Shown here one piece after another: positions 8,090 to 17,691 of a DNA stretch of 64,000 nt (position 1 is the first letter of the stretch; each line of letters begins with the position of its first letter). A model generated the notes under the pieces. The model searched no databases. It was not told the DNA's origin and saw nothing but the letters and a program-made list of their open reading frames with translations. A program made the translations under genes and the position numbers. Source of the DNA: Marinobacterium nitratireducens (GTDB taxonomy: Bacteria > Pseudomonadota > Gammaproteobacteria > Pseudomonadales > Balneatricaceae); assembly GCF_014645375.1 (NCBI RefSeq), contig NZ_BMLT01000002.1, positions 310,001 to 374,000 on the forward strand, written 5' to 3'.

Positions 8090-9355
8090 TTAGCCGAACA
8101 TGCCCTTGAACATGAAGAAGAACATGATCGCCAGCAGGGCGCCGGCCGGCAGCGTCACGATCCAGGAAATGAAGATGGTGCCGACGACGCGCAGATTGAG
8201 TGCCGCGATACCCCGTGCAATACCGACGCCCAGCACCGCCCCCACCAGGGTGTGGGTGGTCGAGATCGGCAGGCCGGTGCCTGAGGCCACCACCACGGTC
8301 GTGGCCGCGGCGAGGGTCGCCGCGAAGCCGCGGCTCGGGGTCAGCTCGGTGATATTGTTGCCGACGGTGGCAATGACCTTGTGACCGTACATCACCAGGC
8401 CCGCGACGATGCCGCCGCCGCCGAGCAGCAGGATCCAGGCCGGCATTGCGGTTTTCTGCGCCACCTCGCCGCCGGCGGCGACGACGCCGACGATGGCCGC
8501 CAGCGGGCCGACGGCATTGGCGACATCATTGGAGCCGTGGGCGAAGGCCATGGCACAGGCGGTGAACATCATCAGAATGCCAAAGATCTTCTCGACGCTG
8601 GAGAAGTGATAGTTGCGGTCGGCCTGCGGGTTGGGCTTGATATTCCGCTGCAGCATCATGCCGACAAACATCGTCAGGATGCCGATGCCGATCGAGAACA
8701 GCGCGCTCTGGCCCCAGCTCAGGTGCAGGCCGATGTGCTTGAGACCCTTGGTGAAGGTCACCATGGCGACGATAAAGCCAACCAGGAAGATGTAGGCCGG
8801 CACGTACTTCTTGGCATTGGCGAAGGGGTCGTCGGTATCGAGAATGAGTTTCTGCACGCTCTTGAACAGGAAGAAGGCGATAAACCCTGCCGTTACCGGC
8901 GACACGACCCAGCTGGCGACGATACTGGACACCTTGCCCCACTGTACGGCGTCCACCGAGATCCCCACGGCGGCAAAGCCGACGATGGCGCCGACGATGG
9001 TATGGGTGGTGGATACCGGCCAGCCGAAGTGAGTGGCGACCAGCAGCCACAGGCCGGCGGCGAGCAAAGAGGCGAGCATGCCGTAGACCAGCAGGTCCGG
9101 CGAGCCTGACAGCAGCGCGGGGTCGATGATGCCCTTGCGTATGGTTGCGGTGACGGCGCCGCCGGCGAGGTAAGCGCCGGCAAATTCGAACAGGATGGCG
9201 ATAATGATCGCCTGTTTCAGCGTGAGGGCTCGGGAGCCTACCGAGGTACCCATGGCGTTGGCCACGTCGTTGGCGCCGACGCCCCAGGCCATGAAGAAAC
9301 CGAAGATACAGGCGAGAATGACGATAATATCGCCGTACTGCGCGATGATGCTCAT
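8090..9355 (-). CDS. pit: Low-affinity inorganic phosphate transporter, PiT family
   Basis: 421 residues with about ten to twelve hydrophobic segments. Two inverted family repeats carry the signatures GVGANDVANAMGTSVGS near residue 27 and FAHGSNDVANAVGPLAA in the second half. It moves phosphate, probably as a metal-phosphate complex, with protons across the inner membrane. It lies directly downstream of a DUF47 gene (27-base gap). A PiT-DUF47 pairing is widespread, and the partner is thought to modulate transport. Confidence 0.93.
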   Translation of the reverse strand: MSIIAQYGDIIVILACIFGFFMAWGVGANDVANAMGTSVGSRALTLKQAIIIAILFEFAGAYLAGGAVTATIRKGIIDPALLSGSPDLLVYGMLASLLAAGLWLLVATHFGWPVSTTHTIVGAIVGFAAVGISVDAVQWGKVSSIVASWVVSPVTAGFIAFFLFKSVQKLILDTDDPFANAKKYVPAYIFLVGFIVAMVTFTKGLKHIGLHLSWGQSALFSIGIGILTMFVGMMLQRNIKPNPQADRNYHFSSVEKIFGILMMFTACAMAFAHGSNDVANAVGPLAAIVGVVAAGGEVAQKTAMPAWILLLGGGGIVAGLVMYGHKVIATVGNNITELTPSRGFAATLAAATTVVVASGTGLPISTTHTLVGAVLGVGIARGIAALNLRVVGTIFISWIVTLPAGALLAIMFFFMFKGMFG

Positions 9356-9381
9356 GTTGGAATCCTTACTGGATGAAGCGT

Positions 9382-10062
9382 TTAACGGGCCAGAAGCAGT
9401 TGCAGACGGGCACCGACCTGTTGCGCCCGGTCGGCAATCTCACCGATCCAGTTGATCACCTTGTAAAGGAACATCGCATCGATCGGATGCATGTCCTTCT
9501 CGACCTGAAACAGCGCATGGCGAATCTCGCGCTCGAGGTCGTCGGCGTCATGTTCCAGGTCGTCGATGCCATGAATCATGTCTTCGACCACGTGCACTTC
9601 GTGACCGCCAAAGCCGGAGCTGATCAGCTCGTCGATTTCGTTGAAGGCGGCCATCGCCTGCGCCGAGGTTTTCAGGGCGCCGCGCACAAAGCTGCCCATC
9701 TGCGGCTTGATCTCTTCCGGGATCGCCATCTGGCGACCGAGCATCAGACCGGCGATATCCTTGGCGCGGTTGGCGATCTTGTCCTGCATGCGCAGCAGAT
9801 CCAGCAGGTCCGAGCGGGGAACCGGCAGGAAGATACTGTTGGGTAAATGAGCGCGAACATCCTTTTTCAACTCATCCGCATCATGCTCCAGCTGAGTTAT
9901 CCGTTGCTGGATGGCTTCGGCCTTGTCCCAGTCATCGGCCATCAGGGCGTCGAAAAATGGGATAAGCTCGAGCGCGCAGGCCTGCGCCTTGGCGATGTGT
10001 TCCTGCATCGGTTTGAACGGTGACCGTGCGAACATTTGCAGGATCGGATTGTTGGTTACCAT
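9382..10062 (-). CDS. DUF47/PhoU-like protein (TIGR00153 family), partner of Pit
   Basis: 226 residues, all-helical PhoU-like fold, cytoplasmic. It begins MVTNNPILQMFARSPFKPMQEH and contains VHVVEDMIHGIDDLEHDADDLE with the E/D-rich segments that bind metals in PhoU relatives. It is upstream of pit on the same strand and was probably transcribed with it. The role is inferred from the pairing: control of low-affinity phosphate uptake. Confidence 0.9.
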   Translation of the reverse strand: MVTNNPILQMFARSPFKPMQEHIAKAQACALELIPFFDALMADDWDKAEAIQQRITQLEHDADELKKDVRAHLPNSIFLPVPRSDLLDLLRMQDKIANRAKDIAGLMLGRQMAIPEEIKPQMGSFVRGALKTSAQAMAAFNEIDELISSGFGGHEVHVVEDMIHGIDDLEHDADDLEREIRHALFQVEKDMHPIDAMFLYKVINWIGEIADRAQQVGARLQLLLAR

Positions 10063-10366
10063 CGGGTTTCCCTGTTGGTTGTCACGACTTCGCGCGCAAG
10101 TATAAGTGCCGCTTTGGTGTGGTTGTAGTCGCAGCGTAACTTTTTTTTAATGGCTTTCTGGTATTTGCGCGGCCTGGCTTTGCCGCTGCCGGTCGTCCAG
10201 GACCATAATGCCGCCTGTATCGACCCGGCGGGTCGTTGTCTGAAACGGATAGGCCCTGCAATGCATCGGGCGTCATGGGAGCGCTGCGAGACTTGCATGT
10301 TCGAGGCCTCCGAAGTGTGCATCGGGCACGGGCAGACGCCTCAATCGCTGACTGGAGAATCAAGGA
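10063..10366. other. Divergent intergenic region between the DUF47-pit unit and the CYTH gene
   Basis: About 300 bases with no supported gene. An eight-base T-run at about 10141-10148 (A-tract on the minus strand) lies upstream of a TATACT-like sequence on the minus strand near 10098, which could be the promoter of the DUF47-pit unit. I see no PhoB box. The plus-strand gene starts with a good GGAG just upstream. Confidence 0.4.
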
Positions 10367-11479
10367 ATGGCAAGGGAAATCGAACTCAAGCTCAGCCTGG
10401 ACGAGGATGATGTGGCGAAGCTGCGCGCCCTGCCGCTGTTGGCGGCGGGTGCCGAGTACCGCGGCAGCGTGCCGCTGCACAACCGGTACTTCGATACGCC
10501 CGGCCAGGCGCTGGCGTCGCACCGGGTAGCGCTGCGCATAAGGGAGGATGGCGGACGTTATATCCAGACCCTGAAGACCCGCGGCGCCAGCCAGGGAGGC
10601 CTGCACCAGCGCAACGAGTGGGAGTGGGAACTGCCGGCGCCTGAGCTCGATTATCGTCTGCTGGCCGAGGCGAGCTGGCCGCAGGCACTGAGCGATGCGT
10701 CGGTGCAGCGGGAGATCGTGCCGGCTTTTCGCACCGACTTCGAACGCAGTACCTGGTGGCTGCGAAGACCGGGGTGTGCCGGCGACGAGGCGCTGATCGA
10801 GCTGGTGCTGGACCTTGGTGAGGTGACCGCGGGCGCTGCAGGTCGCGATGCACTCTGCGAGATCGAGCTGGAGCTGAAAGCGGGACAGGCGGAGGATCTC
10901 TACGCCGTGGCGCAGGAACTGGCGGCGGAGGTGCCGCTACTGGTCAGTGACATCAGCAAGGCCGAACGCGGCTATCGACTGCTGCGGGATGGCCGCTGCG
11001 ACGCAGCCCCACGGCCCCTGCGCCTTGGCATCTCGGCCCGGGACGCCTTCATCGGGTCCGCAGAACAGGCCCTGAACAGGGTGTCCAGAGGCTTCGAGCA
11101 ATGGCAGCATGGCCGCAACTGGCAGGATGCGCTCGCGGCTTCGCAGGGGCTGACGCAGCTGCGTGCGACGCTGGATTGTTTCTCGTCGCTGTTACCCGAG
11201 ACGGTGCCGGCCTCGCTGTTGCCCGGGTTGGCGCAACTGTCGTGGGAGCTTGACGGAGCCCTCGCCTGGCAGCGCCTGCTGCCGCTGATGGACGTCGATC
11301 TGGCCGCTCGCTGGCAGGCCTCGCAGTCCCCGGATGGCGCCGCACGCCTGCAGCGTCTGCTGCGCACCACGCTGGTCGGCCGGCTGCTGCTCGACTGCAG
11401 TCGTCTGCTGATCATCGAAGACTGGCCGCCGGAAGCATCGCAGTCGGTCGCGGCTTTTCGCATAATGGAACAAAGTTAG
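10367..11479 (+). CDS. ygiF: CYTH-CHAD inorganic triphosphatase
   Basis: 370 residues. The N-terminal CYTH domain (about 1-200) shows the ExExK signature at E4, E6 and K8, and conserved basic/acidic strands such as VALRIREDGGRYIQTLKTRG. The rest is a reduced CHAD-type helical domain. Relatives hydrolyse tripolyphosphate with magnesium. ATG is preceded by CTGGAGAATCAAGG. It lies 64 bases upstream of glnE, the same order as ygiF-glnE in E. coli, so they probably form one operon. Confidence 0.9.
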   Translation: MAREIELKLSLDEDDVAKLRALPLLAAGAEYRGSVPLHNRYFDTPGQALASHRVALRIREDGGRYIQTLKTRGASQGGLHQRNEWEWELPAPELDYRLLAEASWPQALSDASVQREIVPAFRTDFERSTWWLRRPGCAGDEALIELVLDLGEVTAGAAGRDALCEIELELKAGQAEDLYAVAQELAAEVPLLVSDISKAERGYRLLRDGRCDAAPRPLRLGISARDAFIGSAEQALNRVSRGFEQWQHGRNWQDALAASQGLTQLRATLDCFSSLLPETVPASLLPGLAQLSWELDGALAWQRLLPLMDVDLAARWQASQSPDGAARLQRLLRTTLVGRLLLDCSRLLIIEDWPPEASQSVAAFRIMEQS

Positions 11480-11543
11480 CCCGGTCGCTTTCAGCGCAAG
11501 CCAACAGTATCCGGACCCTCGAAGGCTACAAAAAGGACAGACT

Positions 11544-14447
11544 ATGCTGGTTCCGCATCTCGAGTCGCTTCCGCCATCCCTTCACGCCGTCATCGAGCGG
11601 CACTGGCATCGGCTGGACGCCGCACTGGCGGCGATCGAGTCGCCGCCGCAAGGATTCGCTCAGGCGCTGACAACGGTGCTGGTCGGCAGCGACTACGTCG
11701 CCGATCAGCTGGCGCAGCGTCCGGATATGCTGGCGGAACTGGTGTCCGGCGGAGACCTGTACCGGAATTTCGGCGAAACGGACTTTCGCGACCTGCTGGC
11801 GTCGCGGCTGCAGCAGCAGACCGACGAGCCGGGGTTGCATCGCGAACTGCGCCGTTTTCGCCAGCGTCAGATGGTGCGCATCATCTGGCGTGACCTCAAT
11901 CGTGATGCGGACATGCGCCAGACCACCCGCGAGCTGTCCTGGCTCGCGGACGCCTGCATCGACGGGGCTCTGGACTGGCTTTATCGCGCCGCCTGCGAGC
12001 GGTGGGGCACGCCCTATTCGCGGCCGGATACGCAGGGGCAGCGCCAGGAACAGAAGATGGTGGTGCTGGGCATGGGCAAGCTCGGCGCCCATGAGCTCAA
12101 CCTGTCGTCCGATATCGACCTGATGTTCGTGTATCCCAGCAAAGGCGAAACCGAAGGCGCGCGGCGCACTCTGGAAAACCAGGATTTCTTTATCCGCCTG
12201 GGTCAAAAGCTGATCCAGGCGCTCGACAGCGTCACCGTCGACGGCTTCGTGTTCCGCGTCGACATGCGGTTGCGTCCGTTCGGCTCCGCAGGGCCTTTGG
12301 CGGTAAGTTTCGACGCCATGGAGGGCTATTACCAGGACCAGGGACGGGAATGGGAGCGCTACGCCATGATCAAGGCGCGGGTGGTTGCCGGCGACAAGAC
12401 CGGGGGCGCCCGCCTGCTGAAGCTGCTGCGTCCCTTTGTCTATCGCAAGTACATCGACTTCAGCGCCTTCGAATCGCTGCGAGAAATGAAGGAAATGATC
12501 AATCGCGAGGTACGGCGCAAGGGACTCGAGCAGAACGTCAAGCTCGGCTCCGGCGGCATCCGCGAGGTCGAGTTCATCGCCCAGGCCTTCCAGCTGATTC
12601 GGGGCGGGCGCGACACCCGCCTGCAGCAGCGCGAGTTGCTGAACATCCTGCCACTGCTGGCGGAGTTCGGCATGCCGCAGCAGGCGATCGACCAGCTGAT
12701 CGAGGCCTACGAATACCTGCGCAATGTCGAGCACGGGTTGCAGGCACTGCATGATCAGCAGACCCAGGAACTTCCCGTCGACGAAGTCCCCCGACAGCGC
12801 CTCGCGACCGTTATGGGCTGTCCCGACTGGCCTGCCTTCATATCAGTGCTGGAAGGTCATAGGGCCGCAGTGCGCACTCACTTCGCCGACGTTATCGCGC
12901 CGGCGGAAGACAATCGTGTCGAGACCGTCGACGAGGCCGCCGACTGGCTGGCGCTCTGGGACGGGGCGCTGGACACGGAGACCGCCGAGACGTTTCTCGC
13001 CGGGCATGGCTTTGACGATTCCGAACGGGCGTGGAAGCTGCTGGATGATCTGCGGCAATCGCGCACCGTCGTCATGCTGCAGGCGGCCGGGCTCGAGCGC
13101 CTGCGCACGGTGCTGCCGGCGCTGCTGAGTGAGGTCGCGACGGTGGACAACGCCGCCGAAACCCTCGCCCGGGTGCTGCAGCTGATTCAGGCGGTGCTGC
13201 GTCGCTCGGCCTACCTGGTGCTGCTGGCGGAAAATCCCGACGCGATGCGCCAACTGGTGCGTCTTTGCTCGGCGAGCCCCTGGTTCTCGAACCAGCTGGC
13301 GAAGCTGCCGATCCTGCTCGACGAACTGATCGATCCGCGCAGTCTGTACGCGCCGCCGGACAAGCAGACCCTGCAGCATGAGCTGCGTCAGCAGCTTTTG
13401 CGCATCCCCCAGGAGGATACGGAACAGCTGATGGAGGCGCTGCGCTACTTCAAGAATGCGCACGTGCTGCGGGTGGCCGCGTCCGATATCACCGGTGTGC
13501 TGCCGTTGATGAAGGTCAGCGACTATCTGACCTGGACCGCCGAGAGCATCCTCGAGAGCGTGCTGGAGGCGTCGTGGCGTCTGCTGACCGAGAAGCACGG
13601 GTTGCCGCAGAAGGCTCCGGGGGAGCCCTGCGATCCCGATTTCGTGATCCTGGGCTACGGCAAGCTCGGCGGCATCGAGCTGTCCTACGGTTCGGATCTC
13701 GATCTGGTGTTTCTGCACGATGCCGATCCGAACCTTTCGACCGACGGGGAAAAGCCGCTGATCAACAGCGTTTTCTTTACCCGTCTGGGGCAGCGCATTA
13801 TCCACATGCTCAACACCTTCACCGCCGGCGGTCTGCTGTACGAGGTCGATATGCGCCTGCGCCCATCCGGCAACTCGGGACTTCTGGTCAGTTCGTTGAA
13901 GGCGTTTCGGGAGTACCAGCTGAACGAAGCCTGGACCTGGGAGCATCAGGCCCTGACCCGTGCGCGGGTGGTGGCGGGCTGCCCGAAACTGGCGCATCGT
14001 TTCGAGACGGTGCGAGCGGAGATCCTGGGGCAGTCGCGGGATACCGAAAAGCTGCGCGGCGAAGTGGTGGACATGCGACGCAAGATGCGCGAGCACCTGG
14101 GCAGCAAACCGAATACGGGCGACGAGCGAGCTGTATTCAATCTCAAGCAGGACGCCGGCGGGATCGTCGATATCGAGTTCCTGGTGCAGTACCAGGTGCT
14201 GGCCCACGCGCATCGTCACCCCGAGCTGCTGGAGTTCACCGACAATATCCGCATCCTCGATGCCGTCGAACGGGTCGGTCTGCTGTCGTCCCAGGATGCC
14301 GGGACCCTGCGCGAGGCCTACAAGGCGTACCGCTCGGTCGGCCATCGCCTGAGCCTGCAGGAGCAGTCGAGTGTTATCGACGATTCGGAGATGCAGGATT
14401 GCCGCGAGGGCGTCGGCCGCATCTGGGCGGCGGTGATGGGGGAGTGA
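11544..14447 (+). CDS. glnE: Bifunctional glutamine synthetase adenylyltransferase/deadenylylase
   Basis: 967 residues, the normal length. It adds AMP to, or removes it from, glutamine synthetase according to nitrogen status and PII signalling. Two nucleotidyltransferase domains are intact: the deadenylylating one with GMGKLGAHELNLSSDIDL (about residue 175) and the adenylylating one with GYGKLGGIELSYGSDLDL (about residue 705). The linker regions with DNIRILDAVERVGLLS near the end also fit. The stop is followed by overlapping palindromes shared with convergent ilvE. Confidence 0.97.
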   Translation: MLVPHLESLPPSLHAVIERHWHRLDAALAAIESPPQGFAQALTTVLVGSDYVADQLAQRPDMLAELVSGGDLYRNFGETDFRDLLASRLQQQTDEPGLHRELRRFRQRQMVRIIWRDLNRDADMRQTTRELSWLADACIDGALDWLYRAACERWGTPYSRPDTQGQRQEQKMVVLGMGKLGAHELNLSSDIDLMFVYPSKGETEGARRTLENQDFFIRLGQKLIQALDSVTVDGFVFRVDMRLRPFGSAGPLAVSFDAMEGYYQDQGREWERYAMIKARVVAGDKTGGARLLKLLRPFVYRKYIDFSAFESLREMKEMINREVRRKGLEQNVKLGSGGIREVEFIAQAFQLIRGGRDTRLQQRELLNILPLLAEFGMPQQAIDQLIEAYEYLRNVEHGLQALHDQQTQELPVDEVPRQRLATVMGCPDWPAFISVLEGHRAAVRTHFADVIAPAEDNRVETVDEAADWLALWDGALDTETAETFLAGHGFDDSERAWKLLDDLRQSRTVVMLQAAGLERLRTVLPALLSEVATVDNAAETLARVLQLIQAVLRRSAYLVLLAENPDAMRQLVRLCSASPWFSNQLAKLPILLDELIDPRSLYAPPDKQTLQHELRQQLLRIPQEDTEQLMEALRYFKNAHVLRVAASDITGVLPLMKVSDYLTWTAESILESVLEASWRLLTEKHGLPQKAPGEPCDPDFVILGYGKLGGIELSYGSDLDLVFLHDADPNLSTDGEKPLINSVFFTRLGQRIIHMLNTFTAGGLLYEVDMRLRPSGNSGLLVSSLKAFREYQLNEAWTWEHQALTRARVVAGCPKLAHRFETVRAEILGQSRDTEKLRGEVVDMRRKMREHLGSKPNTGDERAVFNLKQDAGGIVDIEFLVQYQVLAHAHRHPELLEFTDNIRILDAVERVGLLSSQDAGTLREAYKAYRSVGHRLSLQEQSSVIDDSEMQDCREGVGRIWAAVMGE

Positions 14448-14450
14448 CAG

Positions 14451-14498
14451 GTTACGCGTGACAGGTGACGCGTAACCCGTCACTCGTCACGCGTCACC
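14451..14498. repeat. Overlapping palindromes between convergent glnE and ilvE
   Basis: GTTACGCGT (14451-14459) pairs with ACGCGTAAC (14468-14476), and GGTGACGCGT (14464-14473) pairs with ACGCGTCACC (14489-14498). The two alternatives share the central arm, so only one can form at a time. The sequence is made of variants of a GTCAC/GTGAC word also used in the array at 38429-38463. Position suggests a bidirectional transcription end, but there is no T-run. Confidence 0.65.
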
Positions 14499-14504
14499 TG
14501 GTCT

Positions 14505-15476
14505 TCAGAGGCCGGTGAGCCAGCCGTGGGTGTCTTCGCTGCGGCCCCACTGGATATCGTTCAGCGCCTGGCGCAGCTTGACGGTGGTCTCGCCGATGGT
14601 GCCGTCGCCGACGCTGTACTCCTGGCCCTTGTAGATCATGGTGCCGACCGGGGTCAGGACCGCGGCGGTGCCCGAGAGCGCCGCTTCGCAGCCGGGCTTG
14701 GCGATGCGCTCGAGCAGTTCGTCAACGCTGATGTTGCGCTCCGAAACCTTCATGCCGCGGTCCCGCGCCAGGGTCAGCAGGGAGTCGCGGGTGATGCCGT
14801 GCAGGAAGCTCTCGTCGAGGGCCTTGGTGATGATTTCGTTGCCGTCGATCAGCAGGAAGTTGGCGGCACCGGTTTCCTGAACGTCGCCACCCGGGCAGAA
14901 CAGCACCTGGTCGACCTGGTATTCGGCACGGGCCTTCATGATCGGACGCAGTGCGCTGGCATAGTTGCCGCCGCTCTTGACCATGCCCATGTGCGGCGGG
15001 CAGCGCATGCCTTCGTCGTCGATCAGCAGGCGCAGCGCCTTGTCGCCGCCGGCGAAATAGTCGCCGACCGGCGAAACCAGTACGTACAGGCAGGAGGTCA
15101 GCGAGGGTACCGCCGCCTTGCCGATGACCGGTTCGGTGCCGATGTGGGTCGGACGGATGTACAGGGATCCCGGCGGTGCCGGCACATCGTCGGCAAAACG
15201 CGCAACGATATCGCGGATCATCCGCGCCAGACTCTCGTGATCGAACTCGGGCAGCGCCAGCAGATGGGTGCTCTGCGCCAGACGCTCGATATTGCGATCC
15301 ATACGGAAGATCTTGATCGAACCGTCGTCGTGGCGGAAGGCCTTCAACCCCTCGAAGCAGGTGCTGGAATAATGCAGCACATGGGCGCCCGGATGCAGTT
15401 TGAGGTTATCGCTCGGCACGATTTCTGTTTCGCTCCACTTGGAACCGTCAAACCAGGAGATTGCCATTTCTGGCAT
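14505..15476 (-). CDS. ilvE: Branched-chain amino acid aminotransferase
   Basis: About 323 residues, PLP fold type IV. It makes the last step of leucine, isoleucine and valine synthesis. The PLP lysine is in GMVKSGGNYASALRP, and HYSSTCFEGLKAFRHDDG and PGGDVQETGAANFLLIDGNEI are conserved segments. This is the longer IlvE subgroup that begins with a WFDGSKWSETEIVPSD-type N-terminus. The start is uncertain: ATG at the complement of 15474-15476 (MPEMAISWFDG) or of 15465-15467; neither has a strong ribosome site, and an in-frame ATG at 15557 would add an unlikely extension. Confidence 0.92.
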   Translation of the reverse strand: MPEMAISWFDGSKWSETEIVPSDNLKLHPGAHVLHYSSTCFEGLKAFRHDDGSIKIFRMDRNIERLAQSTHLLALPEFDHESLARMIRDIVARFADDVPAPPGSLYIRPTHIGTEPVIGKAAVPSLTSCLYVLVSPVGDYFAGGDKALRLLIDDEGMRCPPHMGMVKSGGNYASALRPIMKARAEYQVDQVLFCPGGDVQETGAANFLLIDGNEIITKALDESFLHGITRDSLLTLARDRGMKVSERNISVDELLERIAKPGCEAALSGTAAVLTPVGTMIYKGQEYSVGDGTIGETTVKLRQALNDIQWGRSEDTHGWLTGL

Positions 15477-15719
15477 GATTACAGAGCCGAACGCCGCCAT
15501 ACTGAGTATCCCAAACAGATTGTGAGCAGATCCCGCAGAACGCGAGACAGGAGCCATGCACCCGGGCCATGTACCCGGGCGAGTGTCATAGGACCGTAGA
15601 TTGTAAGCATCCCTGTCAAAAATGGAATTGCCTGGCGCGGAAAATTACGTTTGCGTCCGGGTCTTGGGTCGGGAATTCGATTATCATGCGGTCGCAGCAG
15701 CCGCCGGGACGGGGGATAC

Positions 15720-16622
15720 GTGACAGACATCTGCATTATCAGCGACGGCAAGCCAGGGCATCTGAATCAGTCTCGAGGGCTGGCGGAAGCGCTGCAGCGC
15801 CAGCGGCCCGGGGTCGAGGTGATCGAGATCCCGCCGCTTGGACGCGGCGCGGCGCTGGGGACCTGGCTGAGCGGCCGGGCGCCATCGGGTCTGGCCGTAC
15901 CGGATGGCGCGAAACCGTCTTTGCTGATCGGTGCCGGACACGCCACCCACGCCACGCTGCTGGCGCTGAAACGGGCCTGGCGCCTTCCCGCCGTGGTGTT
16001 GATGAAACCTTCGCTTCCCCTGCGCTGCTTCGACCTCTGCCTGATTCCAGAGCATGACCGTCCGCCGGTCCGAGACAATGTCGTGCGCACCCGGGGTGCG
16101 CTCAATCGCATGAGACCGGGGCGCAAGCAGCCGGGCCAGGGCGTGATTCTGATTGGCGGGCCGTCCAGACACAGCGGCTGGGACGAGGCATCGTTGTTCG
16201 CCCAGCTCGACAAGGTCCTGGGCGATACCGGTATGCGCTGGCGCATGACCAGTTCGCGGCGCACGCCCGAAGCCACCGAGCGGCGTCTTGCCGGTCTGCC
16301 GAATGTCGACTTCGTGCCGGCTGGCGAGACCGGACCGGACTGGCTGCCGACACAGCTGACAACAGCCGAAACCTGCTGGGTAACCGGGGACAGCGTGTCG
16401 ATGGTCTACGAGGCGCTGAGCGCCGGCTGCGCTGTTGGCATCCTGTCGGTGCCGCAGAACCGGGAGAACCGTCTGCAGCAGGGAGTCAGGCAGCTGGCGC
16501 AGCGGGGACTGGTGCTACCTTTCGATAGCTGGCGGGGCGGGGCGCTGCCTTTGCCGGCAAGTCAGTTCGACGAGGCCGGCCGCTGCGCCGAGCTGCTTCT
16601 GGCGCGCGGCTGGCTCGACTGA
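15720..16622 (+). CDS. ELM1-family (DUF1022/COG3660) GT-B-like protein
   Basis: 300 residues from a GTG start preceded by GGGGGA. It begins VTDICIISDGKPGHLNQSRGLAEAL and has the family segments ISDGKPGHLNQ, IGAGHATHA, LIGGPSRHSGWDE and CWVTGDSVSMVYEALSAGC. The family is named after mitochondrial fission protein ELM1; bacterial members sit in LPS or envelope loci and resemble GT-B glycosyltransferases, but no activity is established that I can cite. Here it opens the LPS locus just after ilvE. It converges with a GT4 gene 20 bases downstream. Confidence 0.82.
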   Translation: MTDICIISDGKPGHLNQSRGLAEALQRQRPGVEVIEIPPLGRGAALGTWLSGRAPSGLAVPDGAKPSLLIGAGHATHATLLALKRAWRLPAVVLMKPSLPLRCFDLCLIPEHDRPPVRDNVVRTRGALNRMRPGRKQPGQGVILIGGPSRHSGWDEASLFAQLDKVLGDTGMRWRMTSSRRTPEATERRLAGLPNVDFVPAGETGPDWLPTQLTTAETCWVTGDSVSMVYEALSAGCAVGILSVPQNRENRLQQGVRQLAQRGLVLPFDSWRGGALPLPASQFDEAGRCAELLLARGWLD

Positions 16623-16642
16623 GAGCGGCCGTCGGGTCGGCG

Positions 16643-17686
16643 TTAGCGGCGGATCTGGTGATAGAACTCGTTGTAACGCTCGACGATGTATTTCTTGCTG
16701 TAGCCGTTGGCGTACACTTCGCTCGCGCCTTCGATCAGGCGGGTACGCAGGTCATCGCTTTTGAGCACGGAGTCTATCGCTTTCGCCAGCGCGTCGGCGT
16801 CGTCGACCGGCGTGATCAGGCCGCTGACGCCGTCGGTGATCGCCTCGCCCGGTCCCTGGGAGTCGGTGGCGACGATCGGGCAGCGGTGGGCCCAGGACTC
16901 CATGACGATCGAGCCCAGCCCTTCGTGGCGTGACGGGCAGACGAAGAGGTCGGCGGTGCGCATCAGCGCCGTGACGTCGGTGCGCCAGCCGAGGAAGCGT
17001 ACCCGCGACTCGAGCCCGAGCTTGGCGCAAAGGGCTTTCAGATTCTGCTCCTCCGGGCCGGAGCCCGCCAGCCAGAGCGTAACGTCCGGCAGTGCGGCGA
17101 GGCTGTGCAGCAGCACGTCGAAGGCCTTGTTGACGTGCAGCCGGCCGGCGGACAGGATCAGCGGCTTGTCGGCCGGGGTGTCGAAGCTGTCCCGCGGCAG
17201 CGGCTCGACCTCGCGCTCGTCGGCGAAGTTGGGAATGTGCACCACGCGTTCGGCGGGGAAGCCGCCGTCGATCATGTGCTTGCAGATGCCCTTGCTGATG
17301 CCGACCCAGTAATCGGCGTGGCTGTAGTATTTGAGCTTGTAGTAGTGCCCCAGCCGGTTGACCAGCAGGTAGTCCTTCGAGTGCGGCGTGTAAGCGCTGG
17401 CGCGGCCCATCCAGGTCATGACGATCTCGGGGGCGTAGTCCTTGAGCGCCCTGCGGAAGTGATGGCGATCGAGCAGATCCAGCGCGGAGCCGAAGCGGAA
17501 TCCCTGGGTTTCGACGCCGGCCTGGCGCAGCGATTCGACGCGATGGGCGTGGTCGCGGATGAAGGCTTTGACGTCGAGTGACGGGTGCTCCTGCAGCCCG
17601 GCCACCAGGCGGACGAAGAAGTTCTCGGCGCCGCCCTGAGCGGCCCCGGCCAGTACCTGTGCGACACGTATCGGAGAATCTGTCAT
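16643..17686 (-). CDS. GT4-family glycosyltransferase
   Basis: 347 residues, GT-B fold. It begins with a glycine-rich acceptor-side loop (VAQVLAGAAQGGAENFFVRL). The C-terminal donor domain has LILSAGRLHVNKAFDVLLHSL, VRFLGWRTDVTALM and the E-x7-E type region FVCPSRHEGLGSIVMESWA. It probably adds one sugar to the LPS core on the cytoplasmic side. Sequence alone does not give the sugar. It lies 5 bases downstream of the YrbL-like gene in a four-gene minus-strand run. It resembles the GT4 at 26606-27670. Confidence 0.9.
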   Translation of the reverse strand: MTDSPIRVAQVLAGAAQGGAENFFVRLVAGLQEHPSLDVKAFIRDHAHRVESLRQAGVETQGFRFGSALDLLDRHHFRRALKDYAPEIVMTWMGRASAYTPHSKDYLLVNRLGHYYKLKYYSHADYWVGISKGICKHMIDGGFPAERVVHIPNFADEREVEPLPRDSFDTPADKPLILSAGRLHVNKAFDVLLHSLAALPDVTLWLAGSGPEEQNLKALCAKLGLESRVRFLGWRTDVTALMRTADLFVCPSRHEGLGSIVMESWAHRCPIVATDSQGPGEAITDGVSGLITPVDDADALAKAIDSVLKSDDLRTRLIEGASEVYANGYSKKYIVERYNEFYHQIRR

Positions 17687-17691
17687 ATCGA

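Noticed and set aside
10063-10366. PhoB box upstream of the DUF47-pit unit
   Set aside because: No CTGTCAT-type direct repeat with proper spacing is visible on either strand.
12843-14483. 546-codon minus-strand open frame opposite glnE
   Set aside because: It is the reverse shadow of the second half of glnE, whose adenylyltransferase motifs are intact.
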